A DNA stretch of 64,000 nt from contig JABAQN010000004.1 of the NCBI GenBank assembly GCA_019187495.1, forward strand, positions 1 through 64,000. Reading direction: 5' to 3'. Made by a program: the position numbers and the translations under genes. The notes beneath the pieces are model-generated. The model saw only the letters and a program-made list of their open reading frames with translations. It had not been told where the DNA came from and made no database searches. Position 1 is the stretch's first letter. Every line of letters starts with the position of its first letter. Source of the DNA: Steroidobacteraceae bacterium (GTDB taxonomy: Bacteria > Pseudomonadota > Gammaproteobacteria > Steroidobacterales > Steroidobacteraceae). Below are positions 29,937 to 41,560 of the stretch, piece after piece.

Positions 29937-30692
29937 ATGCATGCCATGTGGATCACGCCGCAATGGTCGGCGCCGGCAACCGTGCACGCCGCCTTCACGT
30001 TGCGGACGGGCGGCACGAGCGCGGCGCCGTTCGATACGCTGAATCTCGGCGCGCATGTCGGCGACGATCCGCTGCGCGTCGCCGCCAATCGCCGCCGGAT
30101 TGCGGATGCGCTCGCGTTGCCGTCGAGCCCCGCGTGGCTGCGGCAGGTGCACGGCGTGGCCGTCCGGGAAATCGGCGCGGCGGGCGCCATGGGGAGCGTG
30201 CCGCACGGGCCGGCGGATGCCGCGTTCACGCGCGCGCCGGGCGCGGTGTGCGCCATCCTCGTCGCGGATTGCCTGCCGGTGCTCCTCGCCTCGCGTGATG
30301 GTTCGGTCGTCGGCGCCGCGCACGCCGGCTGGCGGGGGCTCGCGGCCGGCGTGCTCGAGGCCACGGTGAAGGCGATGGGTGTGCCTGCGAGGGACCTCGT
30401 CGCCTGGCTCGGCCCTTCCATCAGTCCCCGGCATTTCGAGGTCGGTGAGGACGTGCGCTCGGCTTTCGTCGCAAGCGATGCCGCCACTGCCGCGGCCTTT
30501 CGCCCGGGGCGTGCCGATCGCTGGTGGTGCGACCTGCCGGCGCTCGCCCGCCATCGCCTCGCGGCCTCCGGGCTGACGGAGATCGCCCTCGACGGTGCGT
30601 GCACGTTCGCCGAGCGCGACCGGTTCTTTTCGTTCCGCCGCGACGGCCCGTGCGGCCGGATGGCGGCACTCGTATGGAGAAGCGAGGCGTGA
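29937..30692 (+). CDS. pgeF: Peptidoglycan editing factor PgeF (laccase-domain, YfiH)
   Basis: A 251-residue protein. LRQVHGVAV, LVADCLPVLLAS and VGAAHAGWRGLAAGVLE supply the His/Cys zinc site of the YfiH family. The family removes wrongly placed amino acids (L-Ser in E. coli) from peptidoglycan precursors. The ATG at 29937 is used, with a second one three codons later. It is normally adjacent to rluD and clpB. Confidence 0.93.
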   Translation: MHAMWITPQWSAPATVHAAFTLRTGGTSAAPFDTLNLGAHVGDDPLRVAANRRRIADALALPSSPAWLRQVHGVAVREIGAAGAMGSVPHGPADAAFTRAPGAVCAILVADCLPVLLASRDGSVVGAAHAGWRGLAAGVLEATVKAMGVPARDLVAWLGPSISPRHFEVGEDVRSAFVASDAATAAAFRPGRADRWWCDLPALARHRLAASGLTEIALDGACTFAERDRFFSFRRDGPCGRMAALVWRSEA

Positions 30693-31459
30693 GCACGCTC
30701 GCGATCATCGTGCTCGCCACGGCGCTGAGCGGGCTCGCGAGCGCCGCTTGCGCGGTGCTCGTGCTGCTGCTGCCGCAACGGATTCGATCGCGCTGCCTGC
30801 CGTACCTCGTGAGCTTCGCGACCGGCGCGCTGCTCGGCGCGGCGCTGCTCGCACTCCTGCCGCATGCGATCGAAGGTGCGGGCGAGGGCGGCGCGCACGG
30901 CATCGGCCTCGCGCTCGTCGCCGGGCTGCTGCTCTTCTTCGTGCTCGAGAAGCTCGTCCTCTGGCGTCATTGCCACGGCGAGCACCATGACGACCCGCAC
31001 GGGCAGGCGACCGCCTGGCTCGTGCTCGCGGGCGACGCCCTGCACAACGCCCTCGACGGCGTGCTGATCGCAGCGGCCCTCCTCACGGACCTGAAGCTCG
31101 GCATCGCGACGGCGCTCGCCGTCGCGGCCCACGAGATCCCGCAGGAGGTGGGCGATTTCGCGGTGCTGCTGAACGCCGGCTGGTCGCGCGCACGCGCGCT
31201 CTGGTTCAATCTCGCGACCAGCCTCACCGCCGTGGTCGGCGGTGTCGCGGCCTGGTTTGCGCTCAGGCCCGTGCTCGATACCCTGCCGTATGTGCTCGCC
31301 GTGGCGGCCGCGAGCCTGCTCTATGTCGCCGTCGCGGACCTGATCCCGGGCCTGCACCGCCGGGTGGACGCCCGCTCCGGCGTCATCCAGGTGGCGCTCA
31401 TGGCGCTCGGTATCCTCGTGATCGCGCTCGTGGAGAGCTCCGCCCACGGGTCCCCTTGA
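30689..31459 (+). CDS. ZIP-family metal transporter
   Basis: A 256-residue membrane protein with about eight hydrophobic helices. The metal path is marked by [28 protein letters not shown] and [17 protein letters not shown], the canonical HNxxD and HExxxE motifs. A His-rich loop ([12 protein letters not shown]) lies before helix 4. It probably imports zinc, iron or manganese. I chose the GTG at 30689, which overlaps the pgeF stop; ATG 30674 would add five residues. Confidence 0.9.
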   Translation: MSTLAIIVLATALSGLASAACAVLVLLLPQRIRSRCLPYLVSFATGALLGAALLALLPHAIEGAGEGGAHGIGLALVAGLLLFFVLEKLVLWRHCHGEHHDDPHGQATAWLVLAGDALHNALDGVLIAAALLTDLKLGIATALAVAAHEIPQEVGDFAVLLNAGWSRARALWFNLATSLTAVVGGVAAWFALRPVLDTLPYVLAVAAASLLYVAVADLIPGLHRRVDARSGVIQVALMALGILVIALVESSAHGSP

Positions 31460-31482
31460 GACGGGCGAAAACGCCTCCATAT
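31455..31482 (+). promoter_or_regulatory. Possible heat-shock (sigma-32) promoter of clpB
   Basis: CTTGAG (31455-31460) and CTCCATAT (31475-31482) resemble the sigma-32 consensus with a 14-bp spacer. Transcription would start within a base or two of the clpB ATG (31490), so the message would be nearly leaderless, which lowers confidence. Confidence 0.3.
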
Positions 31483-31489
31483 CGCGCCC

Positions 31490-34069
<2,580 letters not shown>

Positions 34070-34070
34070 A

Positions 34071-34104
34071 CCGGCGCGGGAATTCCCCGTAGAATCGGCG
34101 CCGG
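34071..34104 (+). other. Hairpin between clpB and fmdB
   Basis: Arms CCGGCGC (34071-34077) and GCGCCGG (34098-34104) flank a 20-nt loop and end at the fmdB ribosome site (GGGAGGA). There is no T run, so it is not a clear terminator; it might mask the ribosome site. Confidence 0.3.
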
Positions 34105-34112
34105 GAGGATCC

Positions 34113-34460
34113 ATGCCGTTTTACGAGTACCAGTGTGGCAATTGCGGCCACGTCCACGAGGCCATGCAGAAGATCACCGATGCGCCGCTGCGCAAGTGCC
34201 CGGACTGCGGCCGGCTCGCGTTGAAGAAGCTGCTGTCGGCCCCGGTGTTCCGGCTGAAAGGCAGCGGCTGGTACGAGACCGACTTCAAGTCCGATACGGA
34301 CAAGAAAAGAAATCTCGTCGAAGAGGTGAAGGAAGAAAGTAAGGACGAGAAGAAGGAAGAAAAGAAGCCCGAGGAGAAGCCGAAGGCTGAAGAGAAACCC
34401 AAGGCGAAGGTCGAGGCAAAGGCAAAGCCGGCGCGAAAGACCCGCAAGGGCCGCAAATAG
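34113..34460 (+). CDS. FmdB-family zinc ribbon protein
   Basis: A 115-residue protein. The N-terminal zinc ribbon has Cys8, Cys11, Cys29 and Cys32 (CGNC, CPDC) in the order typical of FmdB (MPFYEYQCGNCGH). From about residue 60 onward it is a low-complexity tail of Lys, Glu, Ala and Pro. It has a strong GGGAGGA ribosome site. FmdB proteins often sit just before aspS in gammaproteobacteria; here 10.7 kb separate them. The function is not known; a regulatory role is usually suggested. Confidence 0.9.
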   Translation: MPFYEYQCGNCGHVHEAMQKITDAPLRKCPDCGRLALKKLLSAPVFRLKGSGWYETDFKSDTDKKRNLVEEVKEESKDEKKEEKKPEEKPKAEEKPKAKVEAKAKPARKTRKGRK

Positions 34461-34462
34461 CG

Positions 34463-35782
34463 ATGTTCGACGCGCGGCGTGTGGCCGGGCTCGCCGCAGC
34501 CGAGGGCGAGCGCTTCGCCGCCGATCATCCGGGTTCGGCGAGCCATGCCGTGCGCCTCGCCGCGCATTGGCTGAATGGCGTGCCGATGCACTGGATGCGC
34601 GATTGGGGTACGCCGTTTCCGCTGGTGGTGCGGGCCGCGCAGGGCGCCATCCTGACGGACGTCGACGGCCACCACTTCACGGATTTCTGTCTCGGCGACA
34701 CCGGCGCGATGTTCGGCCATTCGCCGCCGGCGGTGGCAGGAGCCATCGCCGCGCAGGCGGGCCGCGGCCTCGCGGTGATGTTGCCGGATGAGCGCGCAGC
34801 CGCGGTCGGCGCCGGGCTCGCGGCGCTCTTCGGCCTGCCGTTCTGGCAGATGACCCAGACCGCGACCGATGCCAATCGCGCCGTGCTGCGCTGGGCGCGC
34901 GCACTGACGGGGCGCCCCAGGACCCTCGTCTTCAAGGGTTGCTATCACGGCACCGTCGATGACGTGATGCTGCGCCCGGGTGGCGTCGGCGCGCCGTTCG
35001 ATGCACGCACGAGTGCGATCGAAGTCGAGTTCGACGATCTTGCGGCTGTCGAGGCGGCGCTGCGTGGCGGTGATGTCGCGGCGTTGCTCTGCGAGCCCGT
35101 GATGACCAACGCCGGGATGGTGCTGCCGCAGCCGGGCCTGCACGAGGCGTTGCGTGCGCTGACCCGCCGGCACGAGACACTGCTGGTCGTCGACGAGACG
35201 CATACGCTCTCCTCGGGTGTCGGCGGCCACACGCGCACGCATGCGCTCGAACCGGACTTCCTCGTGTGCGGCAAGGCGATCGCGGGCGGCTTCCCGTGTG
35301 CCGTGTACGGCTTTTCGGCGCAGGTCGAGGCCGGCATGCAGCGCGTGCTCGCATCGAGGGCGCAGATGCACGGCCACACCGGCATGGGCACGACCCTCAC
35401 CGCGAATCCGCTCGCGCTGGCGGCGCTCGCGGCGGCACTCGACACGCTGCATGCACAGGCAACCTACGATCCGATGCTCGGCGCGGCCGCTGCGCTCGAC
35501 GCCGCGCTGCGCGCGCTCATCGATCGCCGCCGCCTCGACTGGCATGTCGCGCGCGTCGGCGCGCGGCTCGAGATCGGCCATGGCGAAGCGCCGCGCAATG
35601 GCACGCAGGCCGCGGCGCGCATGCAAACCGCGCTCGACCAGGTGCTGCACCTTTATCTGATGAACCGCGGCTTCCTGCTCACGCCGTTCCACAACATGAT
35701 GCTGTGCTCGCCCGTGACGACGACGGGCGACGTCGCCCGCCTCGTCGCGGCGATCGACGCCTGCCTCGGGGAACTCGCGTGA
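34463..35782 (+). CDS. Class III PLP aminotransferase
   Basis: A 439-residue protein of the class III (GSA/ornithine aminotransferase) fold. GAILTDVDGHHFTDFCLGDTGAMFGHSPPAV is the substrate end of the family; LVVDETHTLSSGVGG holds the PLP-binding Asp and VCGKAIAGGFPCAVYG the Schiff-base Lys. It shares a 4-bp overlap (GTGA) with a glutamine-synthetase-like gene, suggesting a joint pathway for an amino acid or amine. The substrate cannot be named. Confidence 0.88.
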   Translation: MFDARRVAGLAAAEGERFAADHPGSASHAVRLAAHWLNGVPMHWMRDWGTPFPLVVRAAQGAILTDVDGHHFTDFCLGDTGAMFGHSPPAVAGAIAAQAGRGLAVMLPDERAAAVGAGLAALFGLPFWQMTQTATDANRAVLRWARALTGRPRTLVFKGCYHGTVDDVMLRPGGVGAPFDARTSAIEVEFDDLAAVEAALRGGDVAALLCEPVMTNAGMVLPQPGLHEALRALTRRHETLLVVDETHTLSSGVGGHTRTHALEPDFLVCGKAIAGGFPCAVYGFSAQVEAGMQRVLASRAQMHGHTGMGTTLTANPLALAALAAALDTLHAQATYDPMLGAAAALDAALRALIDRRRLDWHVARVGARLEIGHGEAPRNGTQAAARMQTALDQVLHLYLMNRGFLLTPFHNMMLCSPVTTTGDVARLVAAIDACLGELA

Positions 35783-37122
35783 CGGAACTCGCGCGGTTTC
35801 TCGCCGCGCATCCGGGCATCGATGCCGTGCAGGTATTCATCACCGATGGCAGCGGCGTGCCGCGCGGCAAGATGGTGCGGGCCGGCGAACTCGAGGCCCT
35901 CTACCGCGACGGCCGGCGTGTCGCGGGCTCCATCCTCGGGCTCGACATCACCGGCGAGGACGTCGACGCGACGGGGCTCGTGTGGGATGTCGGTGATGCC
36001 GACGGCGTGTGCCGTCCCGTGCCGGGCACGCTGCTGCCCTCGCCATGGCTCGACGCGCCGACCGGCCAGCTGATGCTCACGATGTTCGACGATGCCGGGC
36101 GACCCGCGGCGGCCGATCCGCGCCATGCGCTCGCGCGTATCGTCGGGCGTCTCGCCGCGCAGGGATACACACCGGTCGTCGCGTGCGAGCTCGAGTTCTA
36201 CCTGCTGCGGGAGGCGCGCGGCCGGTACGAGCCCGCGGACGCCCATTCCGGCGGCGAACCCGCGCGGATCGAGTCCTACAGCCTCACGCGGCTCGATGAC
36301 CTGGCGCCGCTCTTCGCCGAAGTGCATGCCGCGGCGCGGGCACAGGGGTTGCCTGCCGGGACGACGATGGCGGAGTATGCGCCGGGGCAGTTCGAGATCA
36401 CGCTGCATCATCGCGCCGACGCCCTGCGCGCGGTCGATGAGGCAATCCTCTTCAAGCGGCTGCTGCGCGGCGTCGCCCGCCGCCACGGCTGCATCGCGAC
36501 TTTCATGGCGAAGCCCTTCGCCGAGCGCGCCGGCAGCGGGCTGCACGTGCACGTGAGCCTCGCGGATGCGGATGGGCGCAATCTCTTCGCCGCCGACGAT
36601 CCGGCGGGCACGCCGCTCCTGCGCCACGCGATCGGCGGCCTCGCGGCGACAGCGGCCGAGAGCTTTCTCGTCTTTGCGCCGAACGCGAATTCCTATCGGC
36701 GCTACCTCAGCCGCAGCTACGCGCCGGTGGCGCCGACGTGGGGGATCAACAATCGCACGGTGTCATTGCGCGTGCCGGCGGGCCCGCCGGCATCGCGCCA
36801 CGTCGAGCACCGGATCGCAGGCGCTGATGCCAATCCCTATCTCGCCGCGGCCGTGGTGCTCGCGGGGCTCGCGCAGGGCATCGCGCGGCGGAGTGATCCC
36901 GGCGCGCCGGTCACGGGCAACGGTTACCTCGATACCCGGCCGCGGGTGTTTCCCGTGACCTGGCACGAGGCGATCGAGCGCGCGGCCGCTTCGGCCTTCC
37001 TGCACGATGCGCTGGGCGAGGGCTTCATGAAAGTGCTCCTCGCCGTGAAGCGCCAGGAGTGCGAGCGCTTCGCGGCGGCGGTCACGCCGCTCGATTACGC
37101 CTGGTACCTGCGCGACAGCTAG
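35779..37122 (+). CDS. Glutamine-synthetase-family ligase (gamma-glutamylamine-type)
   Basis: A 447-residue protein from the GTG at 35779. ACELEFYLL (metal Glu), GSGLHVHVSL, NSYRRY and HVEHRIAGADANPYLAAAVVLAG are the GS catalytic motifs, the last being typical of the GlnA-like/PuuA branch rather than GlnA proper. Such enzymes couple glutamate to an amine with ATP. With the adjacent aminotransferase it resembles a polyamine or amino-acid breakdown pair. The last 4 bp overlap the convergent peptidase gene. Confidence 0.88.
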   Translation: MTELARFLAAHPGIDAVQVFITDGSGVPRGKMVRAGELEALYRDGRRVAGSILGLDITGEDVDATGLVWDVGDADGVCRPVPGTLLPSPWLDAPTGQLMLTMFDDAGRPAAADPRHALARIVGRLAAQGYTPVVACELEFYLLREARGRYEPADAHSGGEPARIESYSLTRLDDLAPLFAEVHAAARAQGLPAGTTMAEYAPGQFEITLHHRADALRAVDEAILFKRLLRGVARRHGCIATFMAKPFAERAGSGLHVHVSLADADGRNLFAADDPAGTPLLRHAIGGLAATAAESFLVFAPNANSYRRYLSRSYAPVAPTWGINNRTVSLRVPAGPPASRHVEHRIAGADANPYLAAAVVLAGLAQGIARRSDPGAPVTGNGYLDTRPRVFPVTWHEAIERAAASAFLHDALGEGFMKVLLAVKRQECERFAAAVTPLDYAWYLRDS

Positions 37123-40100
37123 CGTGCGGCGAGCTCGACGCGCACCGTCTCGACGGCATCGCCGCGCCGGTATTCCACCTTGACGAGTTCGCCGGGCCGC
37201 AGAGTCTTCAGCACATTCGAGAATGCCTGCAGCGTGTCGACCGGCTCGCCGCGCAGCGTGAGCAGGATGTCGCCCGCCTGCAGTTCAGCCTTCGCGGCCG
37301 GCGAACCCGGTACGATCGAGTCGATGCGCACACCCTGCGCGGTGTAGCCGAAGTCGGGCACGACACCAAATGACACCTTGCGCGCCGTCGGCGCGGCCGC
37401 GGCCGCATTCGCGGGCGGCGGGGCGCTCCTGATGGTCGCGTGCAGCGGCTCCGCGCGCGCGGCGAGATAGTCGATCGCTTCCTTCGCGACGGTCGCGACT
37501 TTCACGAGGCCTGCGCCATCGATCTTGTCGGCGGTATCGGTCGGCTTGTGATAGTCGAGGTTGGCGCCCGAGAAGAGCTGCACGCCCGGGATGCCCCGCT
37601 CGATGAACGCCTGCTGGTCGGACGACACGGCGGCGCCCTCGATGTTCTCGATCGCGATACCCGTGGTGAAGCCGACGCCACGGAAGAGCGGCGACCATTC
37701 GGTGGCCGTGCCCGTGCCGATGACGCGCACCGGGCCCGCGCCGAGGCGCCCCACGGTGTCGAGGTTGATGTCGGCGCGGATGCCGGTGAGCGGTACGGGA
37801 GTGGGGTGCGTCGCATACCAGCGCGAGCCGAGGAGGCCCGACTCTTCACCGGAAAACGCCGCGAACACGAGCGTGCGCGGCGGGCGGCCCTGGGAGGCAA
37901 TGGCGCGCGCAAGTTCGATCAGTGCCGCGACGCCGCTCGCATTGTCGTCGGCGCCCGGGTGATCCGGGCCGAGGTGATCGTAATGCGCGGACACGACGAC
38001 CGCCTGGCCATCGAAGGCGGCATTCGTGCCGCGTAGCACCCCGAGCACGTTCGCGCCCTGCGGGAATGACTGCAGCCAGCCGCCGTTGTCTCCGGCCGGT
38101 GTGAGACCTGCGGCGGCGAATGCACCGGAGATGTAATCCGCGGCTTCACCGATGCCGCGCGTGCCGAGGCCCCGGCCTTCGCGCTCGGGCGCCGCGAGGT
38201 ACTGCACATGCTCGAGCATCGTCCGCGCGCTGAACACCGGCGGCGGCTCGGCGAGCGGCGCGCGCTTGGCGCGCGCGAGCGGAGCGAGCGCTGTACGCGC
38301 AGCCGCTCCGCGGCGCAGGTCGACGCGCAGCGGCGAATCGTCGGCGTTCCACTCGCCCTTGACCGTGTTCTTCGGCTCGTCACCCTCGAACACGAGATAC
38401 GAGTACTTGCCGTAATGCGGCAGCTTGCCGGCGAGGCCCGGCGCGGCGGCCGCGCTGCCGATCGCGATGAAGCCGACCGCTTTCGCGACATTCGCCGGAT
38501 GGCGCCGCGCGAACACGACGCTGGCGTCCTTGCGTGCCAGCGCGGGCTCGCCGGCGACGTCCTTCAGCAGCGCGCTGGCGTAGAGATTCTCGCGCCCGAA
38601 GACCCAGACCGCGCGATCCGCCGGCAGCGCCTTGACCTCGCTGTCGAGTTTCACCTCGACGTGCTGCGCAGGGCTCGCCCAGCGCGCCAGCACGCCGCGA
38701 TAGAGTTCCCGGGTCGCCTGGTCGGCGCGCGCCGGGAGGATCGCGAGCACGGCCGTATCGCCGAAGATCTGCCCGATCGAGGGCGCCGTCTCGCGCGGGT
38801 CGAGCAGGCGAAAGACATCGAATTCCGGGTCGACTTCGGCGAGCAGTGGCTCCGCATCGGTCGTGATCTCGAACGGTGTCGCCGCGCCCCGCAAGGCGAG
38901 CGTCTCGATCTGATAACCCTTCGTCGTGCGCACCGACACCGGCACGTCGAGCACGAGCGGTGCGGTGGACTGCGCCTGCCGGATCACGCCGCTCACGCGG
39001 TGCCCTTCGGCGCGCACGTTCTCGAGCCGCAGGTCGGCGGCGCCCGCCTGGTTCACCCATTGCTCGAAGAAAGTATCGAGGTTCGCGCCGGTCGCTCTCG
39101 CGAATTCACGCTTCACGTCCATGAAGCCCGCGCGCTCGCCGCGTTCATCGCGGTAGAAGCTTTGCAGCGTCCGGCGAAACACGTCGTCGCCGAACTTCCG
39201 CCGCAGCATGTGGAAGCCCATCATCGTCTTGCCGTAGCCGACCGCCTCGGTCGCGGCGCTGTAGCGCGAACGGAACTCGTTCAGCGGAAAGTCGCGGCCG
39301 CCTTTCACGTAGTCGCGGTAGCGCTTCAGCGTGTCGCGCCTGAATTCGGCGCCCTGGCCGATCTGCTCCTTGAAGAGATGGTCCGCCATGTAGGCGGTGA
39401 GCCCCTCGCACCAGTTGCCGGTCGCGTAGTCGACGAATACCGAGTTGCCCCACCAGTTATGCAGGATCTCGTGGGGATAGGACGAGGTGAGGATGAACGG
39501 GAAGCGGATGATCTGCGGGCCGAGCAGCGTGAAGGAGGGCATGCCGTAGCCCGTCTCCCAGAAATTCTCGACCAGCGCGAACTTGCGATACGGGTACGGG
39601 CCGATCAACTGGCGGTACATCTCGAGGTCGCGGGCGGTCGCCTCGAGGAACTTGCGCGCGAGCGGCTCATCGGGCGCGCGCAGGAAGACCTGCGCTTCGA
39701 CCGCGCCTACCGTCTCCGTATAGCGCGTCAGCGGGCCGCCGACGAGCGGCAGTTCATCGACCGGCGCCGGGTCGACGGTGATCAGGTGCCAGCCTTCGGG
39801 CGCGTGCGTGCGCACGTCCGCGATGAACAGCGTGTCGCCGAGGAACGGGTACCACAGCGAACTGCCCGCAAGGTAGACGCCCTTCTCGCCGATGGTGCCG
39901 GCGGTCTCGCTGAATCCGCGCGAGTACTCCTCGACGGGGGTATCGAAGCCGAAATCGACCGCGCCCGAATAGGCGAGGCGCAGCGTGGGCGAATCTTTCG
40001 GCAGCGTGACCCGATAGCGCGCGGCTCGCCCCGACTTTTCGAGCGAGGCGCTCGAGCCGTTGATGCCGGAAAAACCGGCGGTCTCGCCGACCGGCAGCCG

Positions 40101-40331
40101 TTCGACCGCGGGCGAGGAGCGGGTGATCGCGAGCGGTGCCGCGAGCAGGAACTCGACCTGGCGGCCGGCATATTCGGCCGGAAAGCTCAATGTCGTGTCG
40201 ACCGTGAGCCCATGCGAGGCGGGATCGACGCGCACGTCGAGATCGTAGCGGGGCAGGTCGGCCGCATGGGCGGAAACGGCGGCGAGGGCGAGTGCGACCG
40301 CGCTCGCCCTCCACAGTGGCATTGTTTTCAT
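37119..40331 (-). CDS. M1 metallopeptidase - M28 aminopeptidase - PDZ fusion
   Basis: A 1070-residue exported protein with signal peptide (MKTMPLWRASAVALALAAVSAHAA). The M1 domain carries HEILHNWW (zinc His287, Glu288, His291) and CEGLTAY (Glu309); in place of the usual GAMEN exopeptidase motif it has GYGMPSFTLLG (261-271). Residues about 700-970 form an M28 peptidase (SAHYDHLG His783, GADDNASG Asp795, SGEESGLLGS). A PDZ domain occupies about 985-1070. All catalytic ligands look intact. It starts at the stop of the ChaN-PDZ gene (TAATG), third in a leftward operon with a TonB receptor. Confidence 0.9.
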   Translation of the reverse strand: MKTMPLWRASAVALALAAVSAHAADLPRYDLDVRVDPASHGLTVDTTLSFPAEYAGRQVEFLLAAPLAITRSSPAVERLPVGETAGFSGINGSSASLEKSGRAARYRVTLPKDSPTLRLAYSGAVDFGFDTPVEEYSRGFSETAGTIGEKGVYLAGSSLWYPFLGDTLFIADVRTHAPEGWHLITVDPAPVDELPLVGGPLTRYTETVGAVEAQVFLRAPDEPLARKFLEATARDLEMYRQLIGPYPYRKFALVENFWETGYGMPSFTLLGPQIIRFPFILTSSYPHEILHNWWGNSVFVDYATGNWCEGLTAYMADHLFKEQIGQGAEFRRDTLKRYRDYVKGGRDFPLNEFRSRYSAATEAVGYGKTMMGFHMLRRKFGDDVFRRTLQSFYRDERGERAGFMDVKREFARATGANLDTFFEQWVNQAGAADLRLENVRAEGHRVSGVIRQAQSTAPLVLDVPVSVRTTKGYQIETLALRGAATPFEITTDAEPLLAEVDPEFDVFRLLDPRETAPSIGQIFGDTAVLAILPARADQATRELYRGVLARWASPAQHVEVKLDSEVKALPADRAVWVFGRENLYASALLKDVAGEPALARKDASVVFARRHPANVAKAVGFIAIGSAAAAPGLAGKLPHYGKYSYLVFEGDEPKNTVKGEWNADDSPLRVDLRRGAAARTALAPLARAKRAPLAEPPPVFSARTMLEHVQYLAAPEREGRGLGTRGIGEAADYISGAFAAAGLTPAGDNGGWLQSFPQGANVLGVLRGTNAAFDGQAVVVSAHYDHLGPDHPGADDNASGVAALIELARAIASQGRPPRTLVFAAFSGEESGLLGSRWYATHPTPVPLTGIRADINLDTVGRLGAGPVRVIGTGTATEWSPLFRGVGFTTGIAIENIEGAAVSSDQQAFIERGIPGVQLFSGANLDYHKPTDTADKIDGAGLVKVATVAKEAIDYLAARAEPLHATIRSAPPPANAAAAAPTARKVSFGVVPDFGYTAQGVRIDSIVPGSPAAKAELQAGDILLTLRGEPVDTLQAFSNVLKTLRPGELVKVEYRRGDAVETVRVELAAR

Positions 40332-41560
40332 TACTTCGGTGTCGGACGTCGGAAGACGAGATCGAGCTTCACGGGCTTGCCGTCGCGGCGGATCTCGAGC
40401 GCCGCGCCGTCACCCCAGGCATATTCGCCGGTCGCGCGTTGCAGGTCCGTGGTCGAGCCGATGGGCGTCGCGTCGAGACGCACGATCACATCGCCGACCT
40501 TGACTCCCGCCTGCGCCGCGCTGCCGTCCTTGTCGACCTGGATGACTTTCGAAGGTTCCTTGCCGATGCGGCCCGCGAGCGAAACACCCAGTACCGGCAG
40601 GCCCGGGCCGTCGCGTCCCGGCACACCCCAGATGAAGTCCGCATAGGAGGCGCGGACGGGCCCGACGGGCGCGCCGCCCGCCGCGCGCACGGCCACGGGA
40701 ATCAGCGAACGGACTTCGCCCGGGTAGTTCGCGACGAGCTGGCGCACGCCGCCGAGGTTGTAGGCGACATGGCCTGCGCCGATCAGGATCACGATGATGG
40801 CGTTCTTGCCGCCATGCTTCTCGAGCGCCTGCGCGGCGTTCCAGCCCATCGAGGCGTCCCAGGCCACCTGCGCACGGTAGAGCGACTCGAGCTGCGCGTC
40901 CGACATCTGCGAGTGCAGCGCATCCTCGTCGCTGAAGTAGGCCCGGAAGAGCCGCCGGTGCTCGGCGTTCGTCAGGTCGATCTTCGGCGGCAGGTGCGCG
41001 CGCGTCTCCGGATCGAGCGCTTCGAACCCCTTCGCACGCACGAGGTCGACCGCCGCGCGTGGCAGATTGACGCCGTACATGCGCAGGCCCTGCTCGCGCG
41101 CGTAACTGAAAATGTCGCGGTAATAGCCCCAGTGGTGCGACCAGTAGACGTACCAGCCGGAGAGGTCGACGAAGCCCTTCTCGGTCAGCTTGCCGTCAAT
41201 CCACTGATCGAGCGGCGCCTGCTGGTTGTACGGGTACATCTCGAGGCCGATCAGCACCTCGCGACCGGCGTCGTGCAGCGCCTTGATCGCGGCGAGTTCG
41301 ACGTCGTGGAATTCCGGCGTCGTGTGCTCTTCGCCGACGAACAGCACGCGGGTGTTCGCCAGGCGTTTGGCAAATTCGGCGGGAGTGATCAGCTCGCCGG
41401 CGCGGGTGTCGACGACACCGTCCAGCGTGACCGGAATCTCCCGACCGGCGCGCGAGGCGTCGCCGATCGGGAGGTCAAGGATATTCTCGGCGGTCATCGC
41501 CGGCAGGCTGGCGGCAAGCCAGCCTGCGGCGATCAGGGACTTCAGAACTGCATGCGCCAT
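40331..41560 (-). CDS. ChaN-like protein with C-terminal PDZ domain
   Basis: A 409-residue exported protein. Residues about 45-270 match ChaN/DUF399 (VLFVGEEHTTPEFHDVELAAIKALHDAG, EMYPYNQQAPLDQWI, IVILIGAGHVAYNLG), a haem-binding fold known from Campylobacter. Residues about 310-405 are a PDZ domain (GVSLAGRIGKEPSKVIQV, GSAAQAGVKVGDVIVRLD). The start overlaps the TonB receptor gene by 19 bp and the stop touches the next start. Haem or iron handling is a family-based inference. Confidence 0.87.
   Translation of the reverse strand: MAHAVLKSLIAAGWLAASLPAMTAENILDLPIGDASRAGREIPVTLDGVVDTRAGELITPAEFAKRLANTRVLFVGEEHTTPEFHDVELAAIKALHDAGREVLIGLEMYPYNQQAPLDQWIDGKLTEKGFVDLSGWYVYWSHHWGYYRDIFSYAREQGLRMYGVNLPRAAVDLVRAKGFEALDPETRAHLPPKIDLTNAEHRRLFRAYFSDEDALHSQMSDAQLESLYRAQVAWDASMGWNAAQALEKHGGKNAIIVILIGAGHVAYNLGGVRQLVANYPGEVRSLIPVAVRAAGGAPVGPVRASYADFIWGVPGRDGPGLPVLGVSLAGRIGKEPSKVIQVDKDGSAAQAGVKVGDVIVRLDATPIGSTTDLQRATGEYAWGDGAALEIRRDGKPVKLDLVFRRPTPK

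Noticed and set aside
34071-34104. A clpB terminator
   Set aside because: The hairpin has a long loop and no T run and ends at the fmdB ribosome site.
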